Part shown: piece by piece, positions 1 to 8,326 of the stretch
Position numbering within the stretch: position 1 is the first letter of the stretch
How the letters are laid out: every line of letters starts with the position of its first letter
Notes under the pieces: generated by a model
What the model was told of the DNA's origin: nothing
Database searches by the model: none
The model's input: only the letters and a program-made list of their open reading frames with translations
Source: an uncultured Latescibacterota bacterium
GTDB taxonomy: Bacteria > Latescibacterota > UBA2968
Direction: 5' to 3'
NCBI GenBank assembly: GCA_951812755.1
Contig: OX638329.1
Location: 3,046,522-3,110,521 of the forward strand
DNA: 64,000 nucleotides
Made by a program: the position numbers and the translations under genes

Positions 1-21
1 CGACTCTGACATGGCTGTCTC

Positions 22-1314
22 CTACGCTTGGGTAATTCCGCTTTTAAGCGTTGTTTTTATCGCGCACAGGTCGTTTTGTGAAAAAATTTGTTGCGCACGC
101 TTTTTGAGGTCTTTGAGTACGATGGTATTTGCAGACACCTCGTCTGGTCCAATAACTGCTGCAAAGGGGATATTTTGACGATCTGCATATTTGAATTGTC
201 TGTCGAGACGCTGTCCCGGAATGAGATGGAGTTCTGTTGCGATACCCTCCTGGCGCAGTTTTTCGGCAAAAGAAGACGATTGGACGAGAAGGTCTTCGGA
301 GAATACCGTAACGAATACGCGGGCACCGGGCGTTTCGAGTTGGGGATAAATGTCTATTTCTTTCAGCAATTCGGTGATGGCCATATCGCCGACTGCAAAT
401 CCCACACCCGGCACCTGGCGCTTGCCGCCTACTTGACGTGTGAGATTGTCGTAACGACCACCTCCAAAGAGGGCGCGGCGCAATGAGGTTTTTGCCCATG
501 CTTCAAATACCGTGCGCGTATAGTAGTCAAAACCGCGCACGATTTTGAAGTCGAGTTTTACGAAGTCTATAACATCATTTTTGTCGAGTTGCTCAAAAAT
601 GCTCTGGAGCCAGGGGGAAAACGTCAGGTCTGCTGTTTGGAGGATTTCGTAGAGGGTATCGATTTGACCTGAACTGAGATCCAGATCATCGGCCAAATAG
701 GTGCGGAATTTTTCCTCGGGCATTTTGTCTATGCGGTCAATAGCCCCAAAAACGGGTTTGATGTTCTCGGGCGACAAGTCCAGTTTTTTGGAGATTAAAA
801 TTTCGAGGGCCTGTCGGTCGTTGACTCTGATGGTGGCGTGTTCGGTCGTGAGACCGAGGTGTTTGAATAGCGTACAAGCTATGGTGATTATTTCGGCATC
901 GGCCAGATAGCTATCGCTGCCGAGCGCGTCTATGTTCCATTGGAAAAAGGAACGCCCGCGCCCGCGTTGGGGGCGCTCGTAGCGAAAGAACCGGCCATAA
1001 GATTGCCAGCGAATGGGGAAGGTGAGTTCGCCTTCTTTTTGGGCGACCATGCGCGCGAGTGTGGGCGTGAGTTCTGGGCGCATGACGAGTTGTTTGTCGT
1101 CCCGATCAGATAGCGTGAATGTCTGCTGTGTGACGATTTCTTCGCTGCTTTTGCCCAGGTAGAGGGCCATGTATTCGAGTATTGTACTTTCGTATTCTCT
1201 GTATCCAAAGAGGTTGCCAACGCCGATAAATTTCTCGCAGAGCCACTTCTGGTAGGCCCAGTCTTCGGGATAAAAATCGCGGGTGCCTTTTACTTTTGGA
1301 ATCAACTGTGGCAT
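22..1314 (-). CDS. hisS: Histidyl-tRNA synthetase
   Basis: Class II aminoacyl-tRNA synthetase charging tRNA-His in the cytoplasm. The 430-residue length is normal for the family. Seen: the N-terminal KGTRDFYPED segment, class II motif 2 (FRYERPQRGRGRSFFQ) near residues 110-125, the histidine-specific FDYYTRTVFE block near 265, and the motif 3 region FGGGRYDNL...PGVGFAVGD near 285-310. The C-terminal ~100 residues match the HisRS anticodon-binding domain. The ATG at 1314 directly precedes the conserved N-terminus. It lies downstream of the RNase HII gene on the same strand, 74 bases away, so the two may be co-transcribed. Nothing abnormal is seen. The identification is secure. Confidence 0.97.
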   Translation of the reverse strand: MPQLIPKVKGTRDFYPEDWAYQKWLCEKFIGVGNLFGYREYESTILEYMALYLGKSSEEIVTQQTFTLSDRDDKQLVMRPELTPTLARMVAQKEGELTFPIRWQSYGRFFRYERPQRGRGRSFFQWNIDALGSDSYLADAEIITIACTLFKHLGLTTEHATIRVNDRQALEILISKKLDLSPENIKPVFGAIDRIDKMPEEKFRTYLADDLDLSSGQIDTLYEILQTADLTFSPWLQSIFEQLDKNDVIDFVKLDFKIVRGFDYYTRTVFEAWAKTSLRRALFGGGRYDNLTRQVGGKRQVPGVGFAVGDMAITELLKEIDIYPQLETPGARVFVTVFSEDLLVQSSSFAEKLRQEGIATELHLIPGQRLDRQFKYADRQNIPFAAVIGPDEVSANTIVLKDLKKRAQQIFSQNDLCAIKTTLKSGITQA

Positions 1315-1388
1315 GGGTGCATATCCGTTGCAGATTATTTTTTATAAGAAGGAACGAAAATAAAGGTAAGAGGTGGTATTGTCAAGGT

Positions 1389-2699
1389 TTAAGAGGCGAA
1401 ATTTGAGGATTGGTCCTGAGCTGTAAAGGCGTTTTCGTAGTGTCGGATGGCAGGGCGCGGTTGTGTCAGGTCAACGGCGATGACGTCAAATCTCGGTGCC
1501 GCGTGGTCGGGGTGTTGGTGCAGGTAGGCTTTTGCGATTTTGATAATTTGCGCTTGCTTGGCAGGTGTTACTCTGGTTTCTGGTTGTCCAAAATGCGGGG
1601 TGGTCGCGGTTTTGACTTCGACGAAGATCAAGACGTTGTTTTTTTCTGCAATGAGGTCGATTTCACCGCCCAGGGCGCGAAATCCGCGCGCGCGAATGCT
1701 ATATCCCTTTTGCTCTATAAATTTTTCCGCCAATTGTTCGCCTTTTGGACCGGATTGTTGCAGGCGGGTGCGTCGTTTTCGAAATAGCATACGCAGGGCC
1801 TGGACCTCGTCTTGTGGGATATGTTTGCTGGCACTGGCAATGGTTTTTCCGATGGCCTGAAGTTGACCGCGGTTTGTGGCGGTTTGAATACCTTCGGCAA
1901 AAATTTTAAAGTCCTCAGAGCGGTTGGCTTCAAAGACGCCTCGGAAAGATCGTCGGTGGATGGGACATGGGCCGTGTTTTTGCAAGGCGGCGAGGTGATC
2001 GGCGCTGCCATATCCTTTGTGACGGGCAAAGCCATAAGCGGGGTATTGCGCGTGGTAATCGATCATCAGGCGGTCGCGCGTTACTTTGGCGATGACAGAC
2101 GCGGCGGCGACAGAAAGCGACTTGCGATCACCGCCGATGAGCGCTTGTTCGGGAAATGGGCTGCCCGGGGTGGCATTGCCGTCAATGAGCACGCGGTCGG
2201 GTGAGATGCCGAGGGCGGCGAGTGCCTCGCACATGGCGTGGTGGGTGGCGTTGCGGATGTTGTATTTGTCTATTTCTTGTGGAGACGCTTTGCCCACGCC
2301 AATGGCGAGAGCTACGTCGTGGATGGTTTCAAAAAGGTCTTCCCTGCGTTTTTTGGATAGTGCTTTGGAGTCGTTTAAGCCGGGGATGAGTGTATCGGGC
2401 GGGAGGATAACTGCAGCGGCGACAACGGGACCCGCGAGGGGACCTCGCCCGGCTTCATCTACGCCTGCGATGTGCTGGATGCCCCGTTCTCTGAGTTTTT
2501 TTTCTATAATGAGCATTTGTTCGAGGCGTGCGTTTTCACGGGCTTGTGCTTTTTGCTTTTTTCGCAATTGTTCTGCAAGTGCGCGAACACCGGCGCGGGG
2601 ATCTTGTTCGAGTGCGCGGAGGGATGCTTCATCAGGGGGATTGATAGATTTGATATGGGCGCGAATTTGTGCGATGGTCATTGTTGAGAGATTTTTCAT
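1389..2699 (-). CDS. rnhB: RNase HII fused to YraN/UPF0102 nuclease-like domain
   Basis: Two domains in one 436-residue protein. Residues ~1-70 resemble the N-terminal extension of Bacillus-type RNase HII. Residues ~75-265 are RNase HII, which removes ribonucleotides and RNA-DNA hybrids from DNA. Seen there: IAGVDEAGRGPLAGPV with the DE catalytic acids, LNDSKALSKKRRE, and SVAAASVIAKVTRD with further active-site residues. A linker leads to residues ~320-420, a UPF0102/YraN domain with GGEIDLIAE and VFVEVKTA, the restriction-nuclease-like D...ExK signature. rnhB and yraN are commonly separate neighbours; here they are one reading frame with no internal stop. The ATG at 2699 lacks a clear Shine-Dalgarno; the ATG at 2681 is an alternative. 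Domain calls are strong; a combined function is inference. Confidence 0.92.
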   Translation of the reverse strand: MKNLSTMTIAQIRAHIKSINPPDEASLRALEQDPRAGVRALAEQLRKKQKAQARENARLEQMLIIEKKLRERGIQHIAGVDEAGRGPLAGPVVAAAVILPPDTLIPGLNDSKALSKKRREDLFETIHDVALAIGVGKASPQEIDKYNIRNATHHAMCEALAALGISPDRVLIDGNATPGSPFPEQALIGGDRKSLSVAAASVIAKVTRDRLMIDYHAQYPAYGFARHKGYGSADHLAALQKHGPCPIHRRSFRGVFEANRSEDFKIFAEGIQTATNRGQLQAIGKTIASASKHIPQDEVQALRMLFRKRRTRLQQSGPKGEQLAEKFIEQKGYSIRARGFRALGGEIDLIAEKNNVLIFVEVKTATTPHFGQPETRVTPAKQAQIIKIAKAYLHQHPDHAAPRFDVIAVDLTQPRPAIRHYENAFTAQDQSSNFAS

Positions 2700-2730
2700 G
2701 GCTCAATCAGAGGTAGGAGATGAGATGGGC

Positions 2731-2759
2731 TTGATTAAATTAAAAGGTATCTTTATATT
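2731..2759 (+). promoter_or_regulatory. Predicted sigma-70-like promoter for the ABC exporter pair
   Basis: TTGATT (2731-2736), a 17-base spacer and TATATT (2754-2759) lie in the AT-rich gap between the leftward RNase HII gene and the rightward ABC genes. It would leave a leader of about 100 nt. Predicted from sequence only. Confidence 0.35.
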
Positions 2760-2862
2760 TTAATATCTATTCTTAAATATTATTTATGGTTACTCAAAGA
2801 TGCATAAATAAAGAAGCGTCGAGATCCAAAAATCTGCAACTTATTTTTGAGATGAGAGCAAT

Positions 2863-4638
2863 ATGGCAGAAGAGAGCAATACTGACAAGCTGCGCAAGCT
2901 CGCGCATTTTGTTACGCCTTACAAATCGCGCCTGATCTTGCTGTTTTGCCTGACGGCGACAATGACGGCACTGAGTATGCTGCCTCCTCTGGTGATGAAG
3001 TTTATCATCGATGATGTCATTACTATGGGGAATTGGCAGTTGCTGGAAGTGCTTTTGTTTATTTCGATTTGTCTGCCTATCACGTCCGCTGCGATGCGCG
3101 TTTGGGTCTCATTTACCAATGCCTATGTGGGGTGGGGGATAACGACGAGTATGCGGAAGTTCACGTATGAATACATGTTGAAATTGCCCATGCGCTTTTA
3201 CGACGAGATGGGGACGGGTAAAATTATGACGCGCATTATGTCTGATATTGCGAGTGTGCGCAGTATGGTAACGTCGCGCATGCTGGGCATTCTTGTTGAT
3301 TTTGTGTCGTTCTGGGTGGCGCTTGCGCTGTGTATGAGCTTGAATTGGAAGATGGGGTGTCTGCTACTTTTGCTGATGCCTTTGTATTTTTTTAATTATT
3401 ACGGGTGGCGCACGCCAATGAGGGAGTCGTACAGTCTCTGGCGCAGAAAAATGGATCAGGTGTCGGTTGGACTACAAGAGCGGTTGTCCGGGGTGCAACT
3501 GGTAAAATCTTATGGGCGAGAGCGCAGAGAACATCGCGCATTTGCGGAAGATACGCACCAGAGTTTGGATGCGGCAATGCAGACTGCCACAAATCGCGCG
3601 GGCTATATGGCTGGCTCCTGGGGGGTGTCGGGCCTTCGCAATACGGTGATTTTTTGTTTGGGCTGTTATTACGTGATTGAGGGTGAAATGACTTATGGGG
3701 CTGTGATGGCCTTTTTTTCTTATTCGAGCCGGATGTTTCAGCCCATTCTCAATCTCACGCAAATTGCCATGCGTCTTCAATCCGTGATGGTGTCTGTGGA
3801 TCGCGTTTTGGAAATTTTAGATTTTCCCATAGAGATTAAGGACAAGGAAGATGCTGTCGCATTGCCGCCTATAAAAGGACATATTAAATTTGAAGATGTG
3901 CATTTTGAATACAAAGAGGGGGAACCTGTTTTAAAGGGTATCAACCTCGAGGTGCAGCCGGGACAAATGGTGGCGCTGGTGGGGCACACGGGATGCGGCA
4001 AGACGACGTTGACGAGTTTGTTGATGCGATTTTACGATGTAAAGGAGGGGTGTATTACAATTGATGGTCACGATTTGCGAGATGTGAAGCTGCGGACCCT
4101 GCGTACTCAGATCGGCCAGGTGTTGCAAGATTCGGTGATGTTTGATGGGACGATTCGGGAGAATTTGCTATACGGTCGCGCAGATGCCACAGATGCCGAG
4201 CTGATTGAAGCGACGCGCATTGCCGAGATTCACGAATTTATTATGCGTACGCCCGAGGGTTACGATTCGATGTTGGGGAAGGATGGCATTAAGTTGTCTG
4301 TGGGAGAGAAACAGCGTCTCGCCATTGCGAGAGCCGTGCTGACCAACCCGTCGGTTTTAATTCTCGACGAGGCGACTTCGTCACTCGATTCCCTGTCGGA
4401 AGCTCTGATACAAAAGGCGATGACCAGGGTACTAAAAGGACGCACGTCCTTTGCGATTGCACACCGATTATCGACGATTGTCAATGCGGATATTATTGTT
4501 GTGATGGATCACGGCGAGATTGTGGAACAGGGGACGCACAGCGAGTTGTTGCAAATACCCGATGGAAGGTATCGCCAGCTTTACGAGCAGCAGGCTGCGG
4601 GTTCTATTGAAGAGGCTGTAGAGGCGATGGCGAGTTGA
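2863..4638 (+). CDS. ABC exporter half-transporter, subunit with canonical Walker B
   Basis: Inner-membrane ABC exporter subunit (591 aa) with a six-helix N-terminal membrane domain and a C-terminal ATPase. Seen: Walker A GHTGCGKTT near residue 374, the signature altered to LSVGEKQ near 478 (consensus LSGGQ), Walker B ending in LDEATSSLD with the catalytic Glu near 503, and the H-loop His in IAHRLST. The next gene starts 4 bases downstream and has the reciprocal defects. By analogy with heterodimeric exporters of the BmrCD/TM287-288 type, this subunit supplies the intact Walker A/B of the competent ATP site and the poor signature of the degenerate site. The substrate is unknown; lipid or drug export is typical of the family. 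Confidence 0.93.
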   Translation: MAEESNTDKLRKLAHFVTPYKSRLILLFCLTATMTALSMLPPLVMKFIIDDVITMGNWQLLEVLLFISICLPITSAAMRVWVSFTNAYVGWGITTSMRKFTYEYMLKLPMRFYDEMGTGKIMTRIMSDIASVRSMVTSRMLGILVDFVSFWVALALCMSLNWKMGCLLLLLMPLYFFNYYGWRTPMRESYSLWRRKMDQVSVGLQERLSGVQLVKSYGRERREHRAFAEDTHQSLDAAMQTATNRAGYMAGSWGVSGLRNTVIFCLGCYYVIEGEMTYGAVMAFFSYSSRMFQPILNLTQIAMRLQSVMVSVDRVLEILDFPIEIKDKEDAVALPPIKGHIKFEDVHFEYKEGEPVLKGINLEVQPGQMVALVGHTGCGKTTLTSLLMRFYDVKEGCITIDGHDLRDVKLRTLRTQIGQVLQDSVMFDGTIRENLLYGRADATDAELIEATRIAEIHEFIMRTPEGYDSMLGKDGIKLSVGEKQRLAIARAVLTNPSVLILDEATSSLDSLSEALIQKAMTRVLKGRTSFAIAHRLSTIVNADIIVVMDHGEIVEQGTHSELLQIPDGRYRQLYEQQAAGSIEEAVEAMAS

Positions 4639-4642
4639 GGTT

Positions 4643-6607
4643 ATGGAAAACTTAAAGCGATTTATCATTTTGTATATCAAGCCGTATTGGGGGCGCCTGT
4701 TGTTGGTCATTGCCATGGCCACTATTACGTCGTCCTATACGTTTTTGCTCGGGTTTATTTCAAAAATTACGGTTGACGAAGTCTTGCAACTCAAGCCTGC
4801 TGGTGAAGTTGTTTCAGAGGCACACATGCGGTCTTTGATTCAGGAGGAGACTCGTCCCAAGCGCGACCCACAGGCGACGATTCCGGGGCTGGGCAAAGAA
4901 GGCGGGATAATGCTGCCCAAAACGCGCACGGAAAAACTGGAATGGTTGGGGTGGATTTTCATTCTCTACCTGGTCGTGAGATCGTTTTTTGCCACGCTCA
5001 ACTGGTTTTATACGTATAGCATCGCCTATGTGGGGCAGCGGATTGTTTTCCGCATTCGCCTGGCTTTGCACGAGAAGGTGCAGCAGTTGCAGATGACGTT
5101 TTTTGATCGCCAGCAAACCGGGCGGATTATGGCGCGCATTTTGGATGATGTGGGGTTGTTGCAGAGCGAAATTACGACGACATTTGTAGAGACACTGCGG
5201 CATGTTGCGCGCATTTTGATGGGTACGGTGATTCTGTTTACGATTGATGTTGAGCTCGCACTGATGGCTTTTGTTGCATTGCCCGCGTATGTCGTGACCT
5301 ATAAGGTGTTTCAGCGTCCAATAGCAAATGTTTTTATGCGGTTTCGGGAGGATTATAGCGAGGTTTCTGCATTGCTGGAAGAACGCTCAAAGGGGATTCG
5401 TCTCATCCTGTCTTATGCGCGAGAAAGACGGGAGTTTCGGGACTTTTTCAGGCGTCTGATCGGGTTGTATCGGTTGGGCGTCAAACAGTCTGTTTTGAGT
5501 TCTGGTCTGGGGTCAGTCTGTTCGGTTGTGGGGGGGATTGCAATGGGCCTGATCTTTTATTTTGGCGCGTTGCAGGTTCGCGGCGGTGTGATGACGGTTG
5601 GGGAATTGGTTTATTTTAGTATGTCGATGGGGAATCTTTTTTCGCCACTGGTTGCACTTGCCAATGTGAATGCCACGCTGCAACAGATGCTGGTGGTGAT
5701 CAGTCGCGTGTTTGAGGTGCTGGATGAAGAGGTGATTATTCGGGATAGAGAAGATGCGAAGACCCTCGACAAAGTGCGTGGTCGCGTGTCGGTTCGCAAT
5801 GTGTCGTTTCGCTATACAGAGACGGGCGATTATGTCATAAGAAATCTCAATTTTGTCGTGCGGCCGGGCACTTCGGTGGCTGTGGTTGGGCCTTCGGGGT
5901 CGGGTAAGAGTACGCTGGTGAGTTTGTTGATGCGTCTTTATGAACCCACAGAGGGGAAAATTATTCTGGACGATTACGATATACAAGATGTCAAAATTTC
6001 TTCTCTGCGACAGCACATCAGTATGGTGCCTCAGGAACCCGTTCTGTTTTCCGGGACGATTGCCGATAATATTCGCTACGGTCAGTCCGATACCGCGCCA
6101 GAGCAGATAATGGCTGCGGCCCAGGCGGCTGAGTTGCACGATTTTATTATGACGCTGCCAGAAAAATACGAAGCGCCGGTCGAGGAGCGCGGTACCAATC
6201 TGTCGGGTGGTCAAAAACAGCGTCTGGCTTTTGCGATGGCTGTTGTCACCGATCCCAGTATTCTGATTTTAGACGATACGACTTCGGCACTGGATGCAAA
6301 GACAGAGGCGAAAATTCAAGAGACGCTGGATCATTTGATGGAGGGGCGCACGACGTTTGTGATTACGCACCGGATTTCTACGGCGATGCGGGCAGATCGC
6401 ATTCTGGTGCTGGACAACGGTCGCATGGCGGGCTGGGGTGTCCACGACGATTTGCTGGAAGAGTGCGAGGTCTATCGCTTGCTCTACGAACAGCAGCAAA
6501 AGCAGAAAGAAGACGCGGCAGATGAATTTATTGAGGGGATTATGACTGCGGTGGAAGAGGTTGAAAAGAGCGCGAAGGAATTACAAGCTACAGAAAAAAA
6601 TCGATAA
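4643..6607 (+). CDS. ABC exporter half-transporter, partner with degenerate Walker B
   Basis: Second subunit (654 aa) of the same exporter, 4 bases after the first and surely co-transcribed. Seen: Walker A GPSGSGKST near residue 416, a perfect LSGGQKQ signature near 520, but Walker B reads LDDTTSALD, so the catalytic Glu is Asp; the H-loop is ITHRIST. These features complement the partner, leaving one catalytic and one degenerate ATP site in a heterodimer. Between the first and second predicted helices is an extra hydrophilic stretch of roughly 60 residues (about 45-100), absent from the partner, which should face the periplasm. The C-terminal ~40 residues are charged and probably cytoplasmic. 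Function beyond export is not evident. Confidence 0.93.
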   Translation: MENLKRFIILYIKPYWGRLLLVIAMATITSSYTFLLGFISKITVDEVLQLKPAGEVVSEAHMRSLIQEETRPKRDPQATIPGLGKEGGIMLPKTRTEKLEWLGWIFILYLVVRSFFATLNWFYTYSIAYVGQRIVFRIRLALHEKVQQLQMTFFDRQQTGRIMARILDDVGLLQSEITTTFVETLRHVARILMGTVILFTIDVELALMAFVALPAYVVTYKVFQRPIANVFMRFREDYSEVSALLEERSKGIRLILSYARERREFRDFFRRLIGLYRLGVKQSVLSSGLGSVCSVVGGIAMGLIFYFGALQVRGGVMTVGELVYFSMSMGNLFSPLVALANVNATLQQMLVVISRVFEVLDEEVIIRDREDAKTLDKVRGRVSVRNVSFRYTETGDYVIRNLNFVVRPGTSVAVVGPSGSGKSTLVSLLMRLYEPTEGKIILDDYDIQDVKISSLRQHISMVPQEPVLFSGTIADNIRYGQSDTAPEQIMAAAQAAELHDFIMTLPEKYEAPVEERGTNLSGGQKQRLAFAMAVVTDPSILILDDTTSALDAKTEAKIQETLDHLMEGRTTFVITHRISTAMRADRILVLDNGRMAGWGVHDDLLEECEVYRLLYEQQQKQKEDAADEFIEGIMTAVEEVEKSAKELQATEKNR

Positions 6608-6635
6608 ACAAAGCAGCCGCGATCCAGTGTTTGTG

Positions 6636-6673
6636 AACTGTGAATGAGAAAATAATCCATTCACAGTTTTTTT
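6636..6673 (+). terminator. Rho-independent terminator after the ABC exporter pair
   Basis: An 11-bp inverted repeat (AACTGTGAATG / CATTCACAGTT) with an 11-base loop is followed by a run of Ts, 29 bases after the stop of the second ABC gene. Confidence 0.85.
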
Positions 6674-6780
6674 ATGCACCAATCCCAAAAACTACAAAAA
6701 AACAGAAATACGCAGTGGGAATCACATACGCATGGTTCCTCTCTTTGAGTAAGCTGGATCGCAAGAATAGAAAAACAAAA

Positions 6781-6813
6781 GGAGGTTCTTTCAGGCTTGC
6801 TGGAAGAACCTCC
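6781..6813. terminator. Hairpin in front of the M16 module
   Basis: A 10-bp perfect stem (GGAGGTTCTT / AAGAACCTCC, 6781-6790 and 6804-6813) has an A-rich left flank and a T-rich right flank, as a bidirectional terminator or leader hairpin would. No gene ends just before it other than the ABC pair, which already has a terminator, so a regulatory leader role is possible. Confidence 0.5.
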
Positions 6814-6825
6814 AAATTTTATACT
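6797..6825 (+). promoter_or_regulatory. Possible promoter for the first M16 module
   Basis: TTGCTG (6797-6802), a 17-base spacer and TATACT (6820-6825) precede the first M16 gene by about 50 bases. The -35 hexamer is poor and lies in the loop of the preceding hairpin. Confidence 0.35.
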
Positions 6826-6874
6826 GTGTAGTGCAAGACGAAACAACCACGATCAGCTTTGCCGAGTATCAAAC

Positions 6875-8326
6875 ATGATAAAAACTTACGCACTCATCTC
6901 ATTCCTTGCCTGCGTCTTGTCCAGTACCTGCTCGGCATACCAGCTTATTGGCACAGCCGCATTATCCGAAGAACTCATCGCGCAACACTACACTATCAAT
7001 CCCAGACTCGACGCTGTTATCGTTGTAGATCGAACAACTCCTACCTTTGAATACCAGACCTTTTACTGTGCCGGCTCGGCAGATGAAGAGGAAGGTGAAC
7101 AAGGACGACTACACTTCTTAGAGCATATTATCTCAGGTACTGGCAGCCATGAATATGGGCAACTCAAACAAATCATTAACGAGAATGGGGGACAATCAAA
7201 TGCCTTTACTTCTTCTCATATTACATACTTTGTAATGAGATTTCCAAAGGACAAATTTGATCTTGCAGTTGAGATAGACCGCGATAGATATTACCACACA
7301 GTGATCAATAAGGAAGTTGTTGAAAAGGAAAAGAGAATCGTACTGACGGAAAAAAGTCGTAATTCAGCAAACCCAAACAAAATTTTTTCCAATCGCTTTG
7401 GGGGCCTGGTCTATAAAAAAAAGAATTTTAGTGGCGTTGGGACTGAGGACTTTATTAAACAACTCGAAGCCGATGATTTGAAAGATTACTATGAAGATTT
7501 CCTGCGCCACCAGAAGAGATTGGTTGTGGTGATTGGCGATGTGGATATGGACCATGTCCTGACCAAACTGGACGAAGCTTATGGCAATGAGCAAATATCG
7601 AGTGAATGGCCCTCTTCGCAATTTTCCAAACCTGAAATACTCGGGGAAAAAATAAAAGATACTTCAAAAAATCTCCGTATTGCCAAATTCTGGAAAAGTT
7701 GGCAAACTCCCAATTTGGGCCATCGCGATTATGCGACCTTGCTCATTCTTGGTCGCATTATGACCAAAACCTCAAATTCCCTGCGATCTTCTGTGATTGA
7801 TGCTAAGCTCGCCCGGATTTTCAGGGTGTCGTTTAACCACTATAAAGGATTTAGTTTGCTGAGTTGCACGGCAGACCTGCCGCTCGACACTTCCATAGAG
7901 GCTATTGAGACCGCTATCCAAACAGAATTGGAGAAAATCAGAGCGCGTGGTGTCTCAGAGGATGAATTTACTGCGGCCCAAAATTTACATTTAAAGTCAA
8001 TGTATTCCGACTTTTACGACCGCTCAGACATGGCTCTTAAGTTCGGGCGGGCATTCGCCCATGCCAACGATCCCTTGCTATATCCAAAATTGATAAAAGA
8101 CCTCAAATCTGCCCGCAGAGACGACATCCCGCGCCTGGTAGATCAATACCTGATGGACGATAATTCGATAACGCTTTCTCTAACATTACCACAACAAGAA
8201 AAAACCTCCTTGAGAACCCTGTTATACTATGCGTTTATCTTCTGGGTATTAGCAGGTTTTGTATCGCTGGTGGGATGGGGGATAAGAAGATTAAGTTCTC
8301 CCGAAAGGCTATCCTCAAATGAATAG
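6875..8326 (+). CDS. M16 family zinc peptidase, membrane-anchored (module copy 1)
   Basis: Exported M16 (pitrilysin-type) metallopeptidase of 483 aa. The ATG at 6875 is chosen because it opens a typical signal peptide (MIKTYALISFLACVLSS...CSA) that matches the paralogue at 10729; an upstream in-frame ATG at 6797 would add unlike residues. Seen: the inverted zinc motif HFLEH at residues 80-84 and a Glu in VLTEKSR at 159, 75 residues later, the usual spacing for the third ligand. A C-terminal membrane helix (LLYYAFIFWVLAGFVSLVGW) is followed by basic residues, anchoring the peptidase to the inner membrane facing the periplasm. The next gene overlaps by 8 bases and encodes the inactive half. Inference: the two form one peptidase chamber. 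Substrate unknown. Confidence 0.88.
   Translation: MIKTYALISFLACVLSSTCSAYQLIGTAALSEELIAQHYTINPRLDAVIVVDRTTPTFEYQTFYCAGSADEEEGEQGRLHFLEHIISGTGSHEYGQLKQIINENGGQSNAFTSSHITYFVMRFPKDKFDLAVEIDRDRYYHTVINKEVVEKEKRIVLTEKSRNSANPNKIFSNRFGGLVYKKKNFSGVGTEDFIKQLEADDLKDYYEDFLRHQKRLVVVIGDVDMDHVLTKLDEAYGNEQISSEWPSSQFSKPEILGEKIKDTSKNLRIAKFWKSWQTPNLGHRDYATLLILGRIMTKTSNSLRSSVIDAKLARIFRVSFNHYKGFSLLSCTADLPLDTSIEAIETAIQTELEKIRARGVSEDEFTAAQNLHLKSMYSDFYDRSDMALKFGRAFAHANDPLLYPKLIKDLKSARRDDIPRLVDQYLMDDNSITLSLTLPQQEKTSLRTLLYYAFIFWVLAGFVSLVGWGIRRLSSPERLSSNE

Noticed and set aside
6797-6874. N-terminal extension of the first M16 gene
   Set aside because: It would translate the terminator-like hairpin and disrupt the signal peptide; the paralogue has no such extension.
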